This document shows, one piece after another, positions 9,601 through 19,481 of a stretch of 64,000 nt of DNA. The DNA is from Bradyrhizobium canariense (GTDB lineage Bacteria > Pseudomonadota > Alphaproteobacteria > Rhizobiales > Xanthobacteraceae). The stretch covers positions 186,001 to 250,000 of the forward strand of contig NZ_LT629750.1 of assembly GCF_900105125.1 (NCBI RefSeq). The letters are read 5' to 3'. Numbering within the stretch: position 1 is the first letter of the stretch; each line of letters opens with the position of its first letter. The notes under the pieces are model-generated. The model was given only the letters and a program-made list of their open reading frames with translations, had not been told where the DNA came from and made no database searches. A program made the translations under genes and the position numbers.

Positions 9601-11702
9601 TCGATGGTTTCGGTCACATTAGCAATGCGCCGGTCGACGGCTTCGACCGCCTGCGCGGTGCCGTCCGTCAGCGAGGTGGTGAGGTGGGTGATTCGCGAGT
9701 CGATCGACTGGATCGCCTGCGTCGTGCCGTCGGTCAGCGACGAGGTCAGCTGGGTGAGGCGGGCATCGATCGACTGGATCGCCTGCGCGGCGCCGTCGGT
9801 CAGCGATGATGACAGCGTGCCGAGATGACTGTCGATGGTTTCGGTCACCGACCTGGCGCGGTCATCGAATGTCTGTTCGAGCGATTTGAGGCGGCCGTCG
9901 ACGGTTTCGTCGAACGACTTGATCCTGGTGTCGAGCGACGTATCGAGATTGGCGACAGTGGTTCCGAGCGTGGTCTCGAAATGCAGAAGGCGCTGGTCCA
10001 GCGTGGCGGTGATCTCGCCGCTGTTCGAGCTCAGGCGGGTGTCGAAGGTATCGACATAGGTCTTGAGGCTTTCCGCGATGTCCTGCGTGCGCTGACCCAT
10101 GCGATCGACGATCTCGCCGCCAAAGGTTTTGACGGTGCGGTCGAATTCGGAGATGTGACGGGTGATCAGCGCGCCGAGCGTGCCGCTGTCGCGCGCGAAT
10201 TTCTCCGCAAGCTCCGAGCCCTGATTCTTCACCAGTTCATCGAAGGCGCTGATCTGCAGGCTGAGCGTGTCGTGCGCGGTCTCGGTCTGGCCGACGACCT
10301 TCGCCACCAGTGAATTCACGGTCACGTCGAGTGCGTCGCTCGCCTTGTCGCCGCTGGTCAGGATCTGGGAGGCGAGGCGATTGCCGGCGTCGTCGATCTT
10401 GCTGACGAGATCGCCGCTGCGCAGCTCGAGCTCCAGCAACAGCGAGTCGCTGGAATTCTTCAGCGAGTCATGAACCTGCTCGGTACGGTCGGAAATACCG
10501 TCGACGATGGTGGAAGAACGCTGCTCGAATTCGCTGGTGATGCGGTCGATCCGCTCGTTCAGCATGTCGTGGACGCGGTCGGCGAGATCGACGAACTCGT
10601 CATGCACGTGCCCGGTCTTGAAATTGAGGCTGGTGGTCAGCCGCTCGCTGGCGTCGAGCACCGCGCGCGTGGTTTCGGCGCTGGCTTCCTCGAGGCGGTC
10701 GAGCAGGTCGCCGCCGCGCTCGCCGAGCGCGAGGATCATGTTGTCGCCGGCGTTGCTGAGCGCGCTGGTGATGTGGGCGCCGCGTTCCTCCAGTGCACCG
10801 GTGATGCTCTTGGCGACTTCGTCGACGCGGGAGGCGATGGCGTCCGAGATCAGCGCGATGTCGTGGCGCAGGTCGATCTGCACGCCGGAAATGGCGCTGC
10901 GAACCTGTTCGGCCTGTCCGACGAGGTTGTCACGCTGGTGGGCGATATCCTGCAGCAGCGCGCGGATTCGCACCTCGTTGTCACTATAGGCGCGTTCAAG
11001 CGCGGCGACTTCGTTGGCGACCAGGGTTTCGAGTTCGCCGGCGCGCGCGATCGCGCGCTCGACGCCGTCGCCCATGGCGGCGACTTCGCGGCGGATCGCC
11101 TGGCCGACGGTCACCATCGAGTCGCTGGCCGCGCCCTCCGGCTCCGAAAAACGAATCGCGACCTGCGCCATCGACTGCGCGATCATGCGCAATTCCTGGC
11201 TGCGCCAGGTCAGGCTGGCGAGGAAATAGATCAGCAGCACCGGCGCCACGAACAGCGCGGCAAGGCCGGCCAGCGCCAGCACGCCACCGCTGCCCTGACC
11301 GATGGCGGCCTTCAGCGAGGGCAGAAAGCCGATCATCAGCACGGCGGCGCCGACGCACCAGACCGCGGCAAACAGCGTGGCCATCGTATAGACGCTGCGG
11401 GCGGGGCGGCCGGTCTGGATGGCTTGCAGAATCTGCCCAATGGTTTCGCGGTCGTCGTTGGCGGCGCGGCGAGTCGCGCGCGGTTCTTCGATGGCGTCGA
11501 AGATCGTGTGGTCGGCGCCTGGCCGGGCGCCGAAAGCGGGTTCGTTGTAAGAAGAGGAAGGTGAATCCGTCGCAGTCAGATCGTTGCGGACTGAATCGTG
11601 GTCGGTCTCAGAGCTCGGCGTGTTGTCGATATTCAAGGCTTCCTGGATGGCGGAAAGCGCGACTTCGGTAGGGTCTTTGACCTTTTTGGGGTTGTTCGCC
11701 AT
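6636..11702 (-). CDS. Giant membrane-anchored coiled-coil protein, growth pole ring (GPR/RgsE)-like
   Basis: 1688-residue protein. A disordered acidic N-terminus (1-100) is followed by two transmembrane helices (about 105-130 and 140-165), then more than 1200 residues of helical repeats with 11-, 22- and 44-residue periodicity. A Pro/Arg-rich linker (about 1470-1560) leads to a compact C-terminal domain (EMWDRYQRGESKAFTKRLYT to LAHAAGRLG). This architecture matches rhizobial 'apolipoprotein A1/A4/E-like' giants, including Agrobacterium GPR and Sinorhizobium RgsE, which organise polar growth; Caulobacter TipN is a looser analogue. The family call rests on architecture and a remembered C-terminal domain, not an alignment. 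A CtrA-like box lies about 175 bases upstream. Confidence 0.75.
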   Translation of the reverse strand: MANNPKKVKDPTEVALSAIQEALNIDNTPSSETDHDSVRNDLTATDSPSSSYNEPAFGARPGADHTIFDAIEEPRATRRAANDDRETIGQILQAIQTGRPARSVYTMATLFAAVWCVGAAVLMIGFLPSLKAAIGQGSGGVLALAGLAALFVAPVLLIYFLASLTWRSQELRMIAQSMAQVAIRFSEPEGAASDSMVTVGQAIRREVAAMGDGVERAIARAGELETLVANEVAALERAYSDNEVRIRALLQDIAHQRDNLVGQAEQVRSAISGVQIDLRHDIALISDAIASRVDEVAKSITGALEERGAHITSALSNAGDNMILALGERGGDLLDRLEEASAETTRAVLDASERLTTSLNFKTGHVHDEFVDLADRVHDMLNERIDRITSEFEQRSSTIVDGISDRTEQVHDSLKNSSDSLLLELELRSGDLVSKIDDAGNRLASQILTSGDKASDALDVTVNSLVAKVVGQTETAHDTLSLQISAFDELVKNQGSELAEKFARDSGTLGALITRHISEFDRTVKTFGGEIVDRMGQRTQDIAESLKTYVDTFDTRLSSNSGEITATLDQRLLHFETTLGTTVANLDTSLDTRIKSFDETVDGRLKSLEQTFDDRARSVTETIDSHLGTLSSSLTDGAAQAIQSIDARLTQLTSSLTDGTTQAIQSIDSRITHLTTSLTDGTAQAVEAVDRRIANVTETIDGRSALLSDTITARFQEIHQGIESKIGSVANDIDMRVAQFEDLLGSRVEAVAGRIESSGRQASEGLMARAEELSSGIKAHVEDAERSLTNLVVNTSETIQTGARAAQQSLLSVSSDVGAQLKLTSSEVETALTAVGTGAANSILASARDAQSTLVASSADAATQIKTLSADVERTLSAAGTSTAGAVVAGAREAQGILVTASADAASQVKSLTADVQRSLTMAGTSTAESITAGARDAQSTLVNASLEASNHVRSLAADVERSLTSVGTDTAASILNSAREAQSSLIATSSDAASQIKAISADIERSLGVVTANTTDNIQTTAVNAQSALVAVSNEVTSKIKSTSADIERSVLSASSAFGSTMTGKTDEIVTYVQQQTERLAQMIDGKRGTLVDAIGAKTSQLTVDIDRVTSDALKSIETRGQAFSQSMTTNGSDVARTITAAGEMATGAVNKSIKDLEHSSRAAIDQSRQVSIAAVTEMQETSKILRTDTVALFERLREGNILLQEVLTGAHDNLNSLERALVTRVADFVSAMNDVTSRNGIATQALEDQLNDFNAKTSGALENLGSLSGQFDTHGRMLVEAAAVVEQSNRSATASVAERKATLESLVTTIDLRTTDLDQRLSRFTSLLDESLAAAEERARDIARVVAETAGAGSAAITRQFEAVRQAAEQERRLTSDTMSQLYHQGTQEADAMFKQSADKFAAVVSGMKQMASEMHRELESTRNELRRGVLEMPQEAAESTSQMRKVIVDQIEALAELNRIVARHGRGLDVVGTGRSSAPREEEQLLAAVSSGRSEAQPARSAPPPPPRAREASSASLPPPDLGLPAARRTEAPPVSPASSDSANDGWLSGLLNRADGNGGQDTPRGRPQPAASGNPLESLSLDIARLMDRNLAAEMWDRYQRGESKAFTKRLYTPAGQKAFDEVARKYRADRSFKQTVDRYITEFERLLDEVARDDRGPQMLRSHLTSETGMVYTLLAHAAGRLG
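8562..9353 (-). repeat. Six tandem 44-residue repeats inside the coiled-coil protein
   Basis: Six in-frame 132-base units encode related 44-residue blocks of pattern (V/A/I)E-R-(S/T)-L ... A-(R)-(D/E/A)-AQ-S-L-(V/L/I) ... (I/V/L)-K-S-L-(S/T)-A-D. A length of 44 equals four hendecads, typical of straight coiled coils and apolipoprotein-like helices. The units differ at many positions, so this is an old duplication rather than a recent slippage. Confidence 0.85.
9615..9812 (-). repeat. Three tandem 22-residue repeats inside the coiled-coil protein
   Basis: Three 66-base units encode near-copies of SLTDGxxQAIQSIDxRLTxL (22 residues, two hendecads). DNA similarity is high, especially between the second and third copies on the plus strand, which suggests more recent duplication than the 44-residue array. 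Confidence 0.85.
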
Positions 11703-11875
11703 GTTCAGTCTTAGCCCTCGTTTTACTTTTACGCGCCCGCCGATACTTGCGCGCCACCCGCAAGCTCGCAGCCGATCTTATGCCGCGCGCGGCGCGCCAG
11801 CGCGTCCGTCGGTCGGCATGTCCGCTACATCCGCAACATCCTATTGGTTGAGCGATGCGAATGAAATGGTTGCGA

Positions 11876-11890
11876 TTAATACAATCTTAA
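11876..11890. promoter_or_regulatory. Candidate CtrA binding site
   Basis: Exact TTAA-N7-TTAA match (TTAATACAATCTTAA), the consensus of the alphaproteobacterial cell-cycle regulator CtrA. It lies in the 387-base gap between the divergent giant coiled-coil gene and the Hpt gene. A TTAACCAT half-site follows at 12017-12024. The AT-rich local sequence contrasts with the GC-rich surroundings. The rest of the gap holds no gene. Confidence 0.55.
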
Positions 11891-12089
11891 TCATCGTTAA
11901 CAGCCGGGCGTCGTAAGGTCTTCAGAGTCCTTAAAGTTCCCTGAACGCCGCTGTGGATCACGGCAACTCTTGGCCAAAAACAAGGCAAACTTGCGGCAGG
12001 TGAGCACAACGTCTTGTTAACCATTTCCGTGATTGGCTGGCGAAAACGCCACTGCCGAAACCGGTCGGCAGCGGAACTGGGTTATTGCC

Positions 12090-12467
12090 ATGTCGCTTCG
12101 TTTCGAACGGATTGAATGGATGCCATCGCCGCCGCTTGCCCCGGATGACGGTCCGATCGATCTCGGACATCTCAAGCGAATGACGCTTGGCGACGCCGGC
12201 CTCGAGCACGAGGTGCTGGCGATGTTCTCGGCCCAGGCCGTCACCCTGATCGCTAAGCTCGCCACCATGCCATCAGACGCGCCCGCGCTCGCGCACACAC
12301 TGAAAGGCTCGGCGCGCGCGATCGGCGCATTTCGCGTCGCCGATGCCGCCGAATCCCTGGAAACCGCGATACGCCATGGCGGCGCAACCTCCGAGCCGCT
12401 TGCGGAGCTAAACCACGCTGTCGCCGAGGCGCGGGCGGCGATCGACGCGCTGTTGCGCCGCTCCTGA
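12090..12467 (+). CDS. Hpt domain protein (histidine phosphotransfer)
   Basis: 125 residues from the ATG at 12090; in-frame ATGs at 12033 and 12120 are alternatives. A four-helix Hpt domain carries the phosphoryl-accepting His in the motif AHTLKGSARAIGAF (His about 69), followed by ADAAESLE. Such proteins pass phosphoryl groups between hybrid kinases and response regulators. No kinase or regulator is adjacent, so its partners are unknown. It shares a possible CtrA-controlled intergenic region with the polar coiled-coil gene. Confidence 0.85.
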   Translation: MSLRFERIEWMPSPPLAPDDGPIDLGHLKRMTLGDAGLEHEVLAMFSAQAVTLIAKLATMPSDAPALAHTLKGSARAIGAFRVADAAESLETAIRHGGATSEPLAELNHAVAEARAAIDALLRRS

Positions 12468-12563
12468 TCCGGCCCGCCGCGCAAATCCACCGCACTAGCG
12501 CAGACCGGATCGACCCGTTATAGGACAGGCCAGTCCTCATTTATTCCCGCAGCAAGAGCAATC

Positions 12564-12884
12564 ATGGCCAAGATCACTTTTGTCGACCATTCCGGCGAAT
12601 CCCGCACCATTGATGTTGAAAACGGCGCTACTGTAATGGAAGCGGCGATCCGCAACGGCATCCCGGGGATCGAAGCGGAATGCGGCGGGGCCTGCGCCTG
12701 CGCGACCTGCCACGTCTATGTCGATGAGGCCTGGCGCGAGAAGGTCGGCGCGCCGTCGCCGATGGAAGAGGATATGCTGGATTTCGGTTTCGACGTGCGG
12801 CCGAATTCGCGGCTGTCGTGCCAGATCAAGGTCAGCGATGCCCTCGATGGTCTCGTGGTGACCACGCCTGAGCGGCAGGCCTAG
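12564..12884 (+). CDS. 2Fe-2S ferredoxin (adrenodoxin/putidaredoxin type)
   Basis: 106-residue electron carrier. Cluster ligands are visible as Cys40-x5-Cys46-x2-Cys49 ([16 protein letters not shown]) with the fourth at Cys86 (RLSCQI). This spacing is that of vertebrate-type 2Fe-2S ferredoxins that feed P450s or take part in Fe-S biosynthesis and carbon metabolism. A ferredoxin-NADP reductase gene lies 0.8 kb downstream, which makes a functional pair plausible. Confidence 0.93.
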   Translation: MAKITFVDHSGESRTIDVENGATVMEAAIRNGIPGIEAECGGACACATCHVYVDEAWREKVGAPSPMEEDMLDFGFDVRPNSRLSCQIKVSDALDGLVVTTPERQA

Positions 12885-12933
12885 AACGCTTCCGGCCGCT
12901 GCTGAATCGGAACCGACGCTTTATTCTATTCTT

Positions 12934-13000
12934 TATTTGATGCGTTTTGATGCGTTTTCGTGGCGCGAACCGGTATCGGATTCGCTCGAGGCGGTTTAGG
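12934..13000 (+). repeat. Interspersed repeat copy (GCGTTTTC ... GCGAACCGGTATC type)
   Basis: Contains a short tandem duplication (TGATGCGTTT twice) followed by GGCGCGAACCGGTATCGGAT and TTCGCTCGAGGCGGTTTA. Related stretches occur at about 30,490-30,570 and, on the other strand, 51,775-51,845. The shared core GCGAACCGGTATC marks a dispersed non-coding family. Confidence 0.5.
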
Positions 13001-13014
13001 GCACGATCCGGACT

Positions 13015-13482
13015 CTAGGACGCCGGCTGGACGATGTTCACCCCGCGACGCAGCCAGGGTTGAAAGTTCCTGATGATCTCCGGTGTCAGCGGCGTCGGCT
13101 TGCGCGTCTGCTCGTTGATCAGGACGTTGGTCGATTGCGCCGACGCAATGCATTTTCCGGCCGAGAACACCACCTGATCGAACGTGACGGAGGTCCGGCC
13201 TAACCTAGACAGCCCGAGCCCCAACTCGATCGTGCCGGGCCAGTGCAACTCGGCGCGGAAATGCATGTCGAGGCGCACCATGACCCAGGCGAGCCCCGGC
13301 GGCATCAGGCCATAGCTGCGATCTTTCATCAGCGTGACGCGGCCGGTTTCGAAATAGGTTGCATAGACGGCGTTATTGACGTGCTGATTGGGATCGAGAT
13401 CGCCAAAGCGGACGTTGTCCGTCAGCCGAAAGGGAAAGTCCTCCAGGCGCGGGGTTGAATCGAGACGGGCTTCTGCGTTCAC
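13015..13482 (-). CDS. Acyl-CoA thioesterase, hotdog (4HBT) family
   Basis: 155 residues from the GTG at 13482. Typical 4-hydroxybenzoyl-CoA-thioesterase-like features are FRLTDNVRFGDLDPNQHVNNAVYATYFETGRV, with the active-site Asp region followed by HVNN. The frame continues to an ATG at 13632, but that start would sit 23 bases from the divergent reductase start, and the extra 50 residues look non-conserved. The shorter form matches the usual family size. Substrate unknown. Confidence 0.8.
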   Translation of the reverse strand: MNAEARLDSTPRLEDFPFRLTDNVRFGDLDPNQHVNNAVYATYFETGRVTLMKDRSYGLMPPGLAWVMVRLDMHFRAELHWPGTIELGLGLSRLGRTSVTFDQVVFSAGKCIASAQSTNVLINEQTRKPTPLTPEIIRNFQPWLRRGVNIVQPAS

Positions 13483-13643
13483 GGGGAGGATATCCGGGAT
13501 TTCAGGTTCTTGAAGCCGAGTTCGCGAACGCCGGCAAGGGGTTGCGGCGATCGCAGGTGCCCGATTTATGGCTTTCCCAAAGCTTCTGTCTTGGCTAGAC
13601 AGGCGCAGCCCATAGAACAATTGGCTTGGCATAGTCCAACTGA

Positions 13644-14684
<1,041 letters not shown>

Positions 14685-14855
14685 CGATTGTCCGGCTCAA
14701 GCGGTTGCGGCAAATACGTGGCGAACATTCGTTCCTGCGACACGCTTGTGACAACTGCCGGTTCCGCAGGGCCGTTTGATTTGCCGCTGCGGCACTGGAA
14801 CCGTCCGCGAAATGGCCTTAGTCTGCGGCCATTATTTTATGCATTAATCAGGTGA

Positions 14856-15449
14856 ATGATGATGTGGACTTCCGTATCCAGATTTCGTTTTGCGCTGCCG
14901 GGTATCTTGGGCCTCGCGATGGCGCTCGCGGTCATGCTTCCGGTCAAGGCCGCGGAGCCAACGGCTGCCGGACCTACCGCTACCGCTGCGGGACTCTGGC
15001 AGAAGATCGAGGACGGCAAGCCGGTGGTATGGGTTCTCGTGGTCGATCATCAAGACGGCATTTTCGAAGGCGTGATCGCCAAGACGTTTCCGGAAGATCC
15101 CACCGAGATCTGCTCGAAATGCACCGATGATCGCAAGAATGCGCCGGTGCTCGGAATTTCGTTTATCAGGAACATGAAGCGCCAGGGCGACGGATTGAAG
15201 TACGAGGACGGCAACGTGCTCGATCCGCGCGACGGCAAGATCTATCATGCCAAGATGAGCGTGAGCGCTGACGGTCAGACGCTCACCATGCGCGGCTATT
15301 GGGGTATTTCGCTGCTCGGCAAGGACGAGACCTGGTATCGGCTGCCGGATACGGCCATGGCCCAGCTCGATCCCGGCATCGTCGCGAAATATCTGCCGAC
15401 GCAGGCTGCGGCAATGAAACCGCCGCCGGTACCGGTCAAGAAGCACTAA
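14856..15449 (+). CDS. Secreted DUF2147 domain protein
   Basis: 197 residues with an N-terminal signal peptide (hydrophobic residues about 12-28, cleavage near VKAAEP). The mature part has the DUF2147 pattern: [15 protein letters not shown], a paired-Cys loop [33 protein letters not shown] and [20 protein letters not shown]. The family is small, periplasmic and beta-rich, without a settled function. Three in-frame ATGs (14856, 14859, 14862) make the exact start uncertain. Confidence 0.88.
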   Translation: MMMWTSVSRFRFALPGILGLAMALAVMLPVKAAEPTAAGPTATAAGLWQKIEDGKPVVWVLVVDHQDGIFEGVIAKTFPEDPTEICSKCTDDRKNAPVLGISFIRNMKRQGDGLKYEDGNVLDPRDGKIYHAKMSVSADGQTLTMRGYWGISLLGKDETWYRLPDTAMAQLDPGIVAKYLPTQAAAMKPPPVPVKKH

Positions 15450-15525
15450 TCCCAGCAGTATTAAGTTAGGAAGCTCGGACTTAGTTCGCCGTCGGCGCGG
15501 CAGCGAGCTGTCCGCGCCAGTCCGT

Positions 15526-17529
15526 TCAGCGCGCGCCCGGCGCGCCGCCCACGGGCGAGCCCGGCACAGGCAAGCCCGGCACAAGCGAACTTGGCAGGGG
15601 CGGTACCGGCTCCGACGTCACTTCGGGCACGGCGGCGTCGAGGCGAAGCACCGATGCCACGGCCGGCAATGCCGCATCCGCCATCGCGGCGTGACCTTCC
15701 GCGGTGGGATGAACCGCACCGCCATAGACCGCCGACAGAACGCCCCAGGTCGCGTCATGAATATCGGCGGGCTGCATCGAGGACGGCAAGCCCTGCGGAT
15801 AGGTCATCGCCGAAAAGTAACTGTCGTTGGCGTCGCGGATCCAGCGCGCCCGCGGAAGATAGGCGCGATATTCGCCCGCGCTGCGGCCGCAGACCATCGG
15901 CTGGCTCGCTGCCGTGATGATATCCGAAACAAAGCTGTCGCCCTTGTCCGAGAAGCACGCCCGATCGAATTCGGGGTCGCTTTCCGCGCGCGCGCAGAAG
16001 CCGTGATTGGCAAACGGCGTCTGGTGCGCATCGACGAACGTCATGCGGTCGCTGGCGGGATCGCGACACAGCACGCCCGACTGGCACAATGCCAGCGCTT
16101 TGAGCTCCGGCAGGAATTCGTTCTGCACGAAACCAGACACCTCGGCGAGGCGTCCGGGGTCGGCGTTAAACGAGGGATGGATATCAAAGCCAGCCTTTCC
16201 GCCGGGGCAGGGCGCGCCGTTGGCAAGCGCCGGATTGGCATAGGACACGTATACGACATGCGAGAGATCGCCGACCAGCGGCTTCAATCCATCTCGAAGC
16301 TTGGCGAATCCCCGCGGCAGGTCCCGCGTCAGCGCCGAGCGTGAATCCTCGACCGATCCGATCACGCCGATGCGCGTGAACAGCTCGCGCTCGGTCGGAG
16401 CATCGACGATCGTGTCCGCCACCAGTCCTGAAAAATTGATGTCGTTGGCGCCGATCGAGAGCAGCACCAGATCGAGCTTGCGATCAGGCTGGCGGCGCCT
16501 GGCGGCGGCGAGGGCCGCGCGCAGCTCGGGGAGTTGCGCGTTGACGGTGCCCGAGCACGTGTTTGCGGATTTGTTGGGCGGGCATTCACGCGCCCGCTGT
16601 GAGCCGAACAAGCCGTCGGAAATGGTGGCGCCGGTGCAGGCCAGCGGCAAATAGGTGACCGCGATATGCTGATAGCGCACCGCGAGCGCCAGCGCCGTGC
16701 GGGTCTGGTAGCTGTACAGCGAGCGGTGGCAGGCCGAGTTGAACCAGAGCGCGCTCTGACGTTGCCAGACCGGCAGGAAATCCGGAGCTTCACAGGCGCG
16801 GCCGCCCTTATAACCGGCGCGGCTCGGGCGATAATATTGTGCGCTCGCCGTTCCCAAGTATGAGCGGAAGCAAAAGCCTTCGTCCGCCAGAGCCACCGGG
16901 CGGTCCGGATTGCCTTCACCCGATGCGATGCTGTCGCCGAGTCCGGCGATGAAGATGTCACGCACCTCGATCGCGGTGGTGAGGTGCTGCGGCGCGTCGG
17001 ATCCGCTGCTGACATCGACGGTGACATTGGTCGCGCGACCATAGGCAACGCGGAGGTTGACCTGTTCGGCGCAATCGAGCGTCGATTGCTGCGGCGGACC
17101 GTCGCCGACGTCGAACGACCAGGCACAGATCCCGCCGACCGGAACTTGCCCGGTGAGCCGAACCGTGACGGGATGGTCGATCGGCGTCAGGTAGTTTTCC
17201 TTGACGTTATCGCGCGTGCAGGGCTCGGCGATGTGGCCGGTCAGGTCGATACAAAGGCGATTGACCGTGTTGCGCGCCCAGCCGCGGCCGTCGCTTTGCA
17301 GTTCGAGCGCGTCTTCCGAGGCGAGAATGCTGCCGGCGCGGTCGCTGTCGGTATGAAGCAGGAAATCGCGCTCCTCGCGAAACAGCCGGAAGCGGTTGCG
17401 GACTTCCCACGAGATCTGCATCGGCGCGTCGGGCGAGCTTTGCGCCGCAGCCCATTCTGCCGGAAGCGTGCCCAGCGCGGCGACGAGCAGGACGTGGAGG
17501 ATTATCGAGCGGAGATGAATTCGGATCAT
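15526..17529 (-). CDS. Exported SGNH/GDSL-family hydrolase
   Basis: 667 residues with a Sec signal peptide (cleavage near WAAAQS). Residues 35-185 form a beta-rich N-terminal domain without a recognised name. The SGNH hydrolase core starts at about 193 with the nucleophile motif GLGDSIASGEGNP (Ser about 200), then SIGANDINFSG (block III Asn) and the terminal Asp/His motif as HPTAEGHAAM. The tail is Pro/Gly-rich. The family includes lipases and acetyl-esterases; the extracytoplasmic substrate is unknown. It stands alone. Confidence 0.85.
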   Translation of the reverse strand: MIRIHLRSIILHVLLVAALGTLPAEWAAAQSSPDAPMQISWEVRNRFRLFREERDFLLHTDSDRAGSILASEDALELQSDGRGWARNTVNRLCIDLTGHIAEPCTRDNVKENYLTPIDHPVTVRLTGQVPVGGICAWSFDVGDGPPQQSTLDCAEQVNLRVAYGRATNVTVDVSSGSDAPQHLTTAIEVRDIFIAGLGDSIASGEGNPDRPVALADEGFCFRSYLGTASAQYYRPSRAGYKGGRACEAPDFLPVWQRQSALWFNSACHRSLYSYQTRTALALAVRYQHIAVTYLPLACTGATISDGLFGSQRARECPPNKSANTCSGTVNAQLPELRAALAAARRRQPDRKLDLVLLSIGANDINFSGLVADTIVDAPTERELFTRIGVIGSVEDSRSALTRDLPRGFAKLRDGLKPLVGDLSHVVYVSYANPALANGAPCPGGKAGFDIHPSFNADPGRLAEVSGFVQNEFLPELKALALCQSGVLCRDPASDRMTFVDAHQTPFANHGFCARAESDPEFDRACFSDKGDSFVSDIITAASQPMVCGRSAGEYRAYLPRARWIRDANDSYFSAMTYPQGLPSSMQPADIHDATWGVLSAVYGGAVHPTAEGHAAMADAALPAVASVLRLDAAVPEVTSEPVPPLPSSLVPGLPVPGSPVGGAPGAR

Positions 17530-17571
17530 GGCGCGCGTTTGACGTTACAGGTGGGGCGGAAATAAGAGCAG

Positions 17572-18249
17572 TCAGCGTTTCCCGGAAGTGGGGTTCCCGG
17601 GCTTTCCAGCCCGTCGTGAAGCGCCAGCCTCTCTTGAATCGAGATTGTCATCGGAAGGCCATCCAACCGTCCTGAAACAGATACGTTGCAGCTTGTCGAT
17701 CAGGTGGCTTCGGGCAATCCGCTTTTCCCTCAGATAGGCATCGTCGACGATGCCGTGCATGCCGCTGAACAGCCATACGGCGGTAAAGCGCGCATCGTCG
17801 ACCGACCATGCGGCCGCCGCGTGACCGGCTTTTAGCAGCGCTTCGAGGTGATCGGTAATAACATTGTCGACAAGTCCTTGCCGCGTCGGGGAACGGGCTT
17901 CATGGAACAGCATGTCATGAAGCTCAATGGAATCGAGATAGAAGCCCGCGCACGCCTCGGCCCATGCCGCGAGCTTTCCCGGCCAGTCCTGCTCGGATTT
18001 GGCTGCGATCGCGGCCCTGATATGCGCAAGATGCTTTGCGGCGAACCGCTCGCCAAGCGCGGCCAGCAGTTCCTGCTTGGACGCGAAATGCAGGTAAACC
18101 GTTCCCTTGGCGACGTCGGCGCCGGAGGCGACGTGGTCGACGGTTGTCAGCCCGACCCCTTGCTTGAGAAACAGGCGCTGCGCGGCGTCCATGATTTCTT
18201 CGCGCCGCACCTCGGGTGGCTTGGTTCTTGGGCGGACCTTCTGTTTCAT
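17572..18249 (-). CDS. TetR family transcriptional regulator
   Basis: 225 residues. N-terminal helix-turn-helix: REEIMDAAQRLFLKQGVGLTTVDHVASGADVAKGTVYLHFASKQ is the classical TetR DNA-binding domain (quoted regions about 16-55). The start is the ATG at 18249, overlapping the stop of the upstream MFS gene by four bases (ATGA). A palindrome upstream of that MFS gene is the likely operator, so the protein probably represses its own operon. The inducer is unknown. Confidence 0.92.
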   Translation of the reverse strand: MKQKVRPRTKPPEVRREEIMDAAQRLFLKQGVGLTTVDHVASGADVAKGTVYLHFASKQELLAALGERFAAKHLAHIRAAIAAKSEQDWPGKLAAWAEACAGFYLDSIELHDMLFHEARSPTRQGLVDNVITDHLEALLKAGHAAAAWSVDDARFTAVWLFSGMHGIVDDAYLREKRIARSHLIDKLQRICFRTVGWPSDDNLDSREAGASRRAGKPGNPTSGKR

Positions 18250-19469
18250 TCGAGACGCTCCACGTTCCGCAGCGACGGAAACAGCTTCATCCATAACAGC
18301 GCCACCGCAACCGTGCCGACACCGCCCAGCACGGCCGCCGGCATCGCGCCCAGCAGCGCCGCGGTGATGCCGCTCTCGAACTGACCGAGCTGGTTGGAGG
18401 CGTTGATAAACAGAAAATTGACCGCTCCAACCCGGCCGCGCATGGCATCCGGCGTGGCCAATTGGACCAGCGACGTCCGGATCACCACGCTCACCATGTC
18501 GGCTGCGCCCATGATCGCCAGAGCCAGGATCGAGAGCCAGACCAGATGTGACAGCGCAAACGCCACCGTCGCCAGACCGAAGACGATGACCGCCTGAAAC
18601 ATCCGCAATCCCACCCGGCGGGTGATCGCATGGCGGGCGAGGGCGGCTGTCATCAGCAAGGCACCGACGGCCGGAGCAGCGCGCAGCACGCCGAGCCCCC
18701 ACGGCCCGGTCTGCAGGATGTCATGCGCGTAAATCGGCAACAACGCGGTGGCGCCGCCGAGCAGCACCGCAAACAGATCCAGCGATATCGTGCCCAATAT
18801 TGCGGGGTTATGGCGCACGAAGCTGACGCCGGCGAACAAATCGTCTGACGTCGGCAGCTCTTTTGGCAGGGGCGCGCTTTGCGGCTTGATCATTCCGTTC
18901 AGGACCCCCGCCGACAGCGAGAATATCGCCATCAGCATGTAAGGCGCGCCGGGCGCGATCGCGTAAGCCACGCCACCGAGCGCCGGGCCGCTGATTGCGG
19001 CCGCCTGAAATGCGCCGGATGAGATGGCGGTGGCTTTTTGCAGCATTCCCTCGGGCGCCACGCCGGGCAATAGCGCCGAGCCTGCCGGACCTTCGAACGC
19101 AGCGGTAATGCCGAGCAGCGTCAGTGCGCCGAAAATCTCGGGCGCGGTCAGCCATCCGGCAAAGGTGCCCCAGGCGAGACAGGATGCGATCAGCCCTTCG
19201 CAGATCTGACAGATCTGCGCGACGCGCTGGCGGTCGTAGCTGTCGGCGGCGTGGCCGGCGGCAAACATCAGAACCGCGGAGGGGATGAATTGAACCAGCC
19301 CCACCATGCCGAGCTGGAAGGCGCTGCCGGTCAGCTCGTAGATTTGCCAGCCCACCGCAACGGTGGCGATCTGGTAGGAATATTCCGAGAGGCTGCGCGC
19401 ACCCAGATAAAACAGGAACGGCCGGTGGCCGAACAGAATCCCGGGCTGGTCGGATGATACGGAAGACAT
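18246..19469 (-). CDS. MFS transporter, Bcr/EntS-like drug efflux type
   Basis: 407 residues from the ATG at 19469 (MSSVSSDQ); a more upstream in-frame codon at 19511 lies beyond the operator palindrome and is unlikely. About 12 transmembrane segments; the signature loop reads AGHAADSYDRQRVAQI. Start HRPFLFYLGARSLSEYSYQIATVAVGWQIYELTGS resembles EntS/MFS_3-type exporters. It is the first gene of a two-gene unit with its probable TetR repressor. Substrate unknown. Confidence 0.9.
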   Translation of the reverse strand: MSSVSSDQPGILFGHRPFLFYLGARSLSEYSYQIATVAVGWQIYELTGSAFQLGMVGLVQFIPSAVLMFAAGHAADSYDRQRVAQICQICEGLIASCLAWGTFAGWLTAPEIFGALTLLGITAAFEGPAGSALLPGVAPEGMLQKATAISSGAFQAAAISGPALGGVAYAIAPGAPYMLMAIFSLSAGVLNGMIKPQSAPLPKELPTSDDLFAGVSFVRHNPAILGTISLDLFAVLLGGATALLPIYAHDILQTGPWGLGVLRAAPAVGALLMTAALARHAITRRVGLRMFQAVIVFGLATVAFALSHLVWLSILALAIMGAADMVSVVIRTSLVQLATPDAMRGRVGAVNFLFINASNQLGQFESGITAALLGAMPAAVLGGVGTVAVALLWMKLFPSLRNVERLE

Positions 19470-19481
19470 TTCGAAATAAAT

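Noticed and set aside
7587..11564. Long plus-strand open frames opposite the giant coiled-coil gene (7587-8735, 8847-9809, 10470-11564)
   Set aside because: They follow the repeats of the minus-strand gene in an Arg/Gly/Asp-rich reading. The minus-strand frame is uninterrupted for 1688 codons with membrane helices and a conserved end.
15691..17565. Plus-strand frames opposite the SGNH hydrolase (15691-16344, 16984-17565)
   Set aside because: The minus-strand protein carries all catalytic blocks; the plus-strand readings have no family features.
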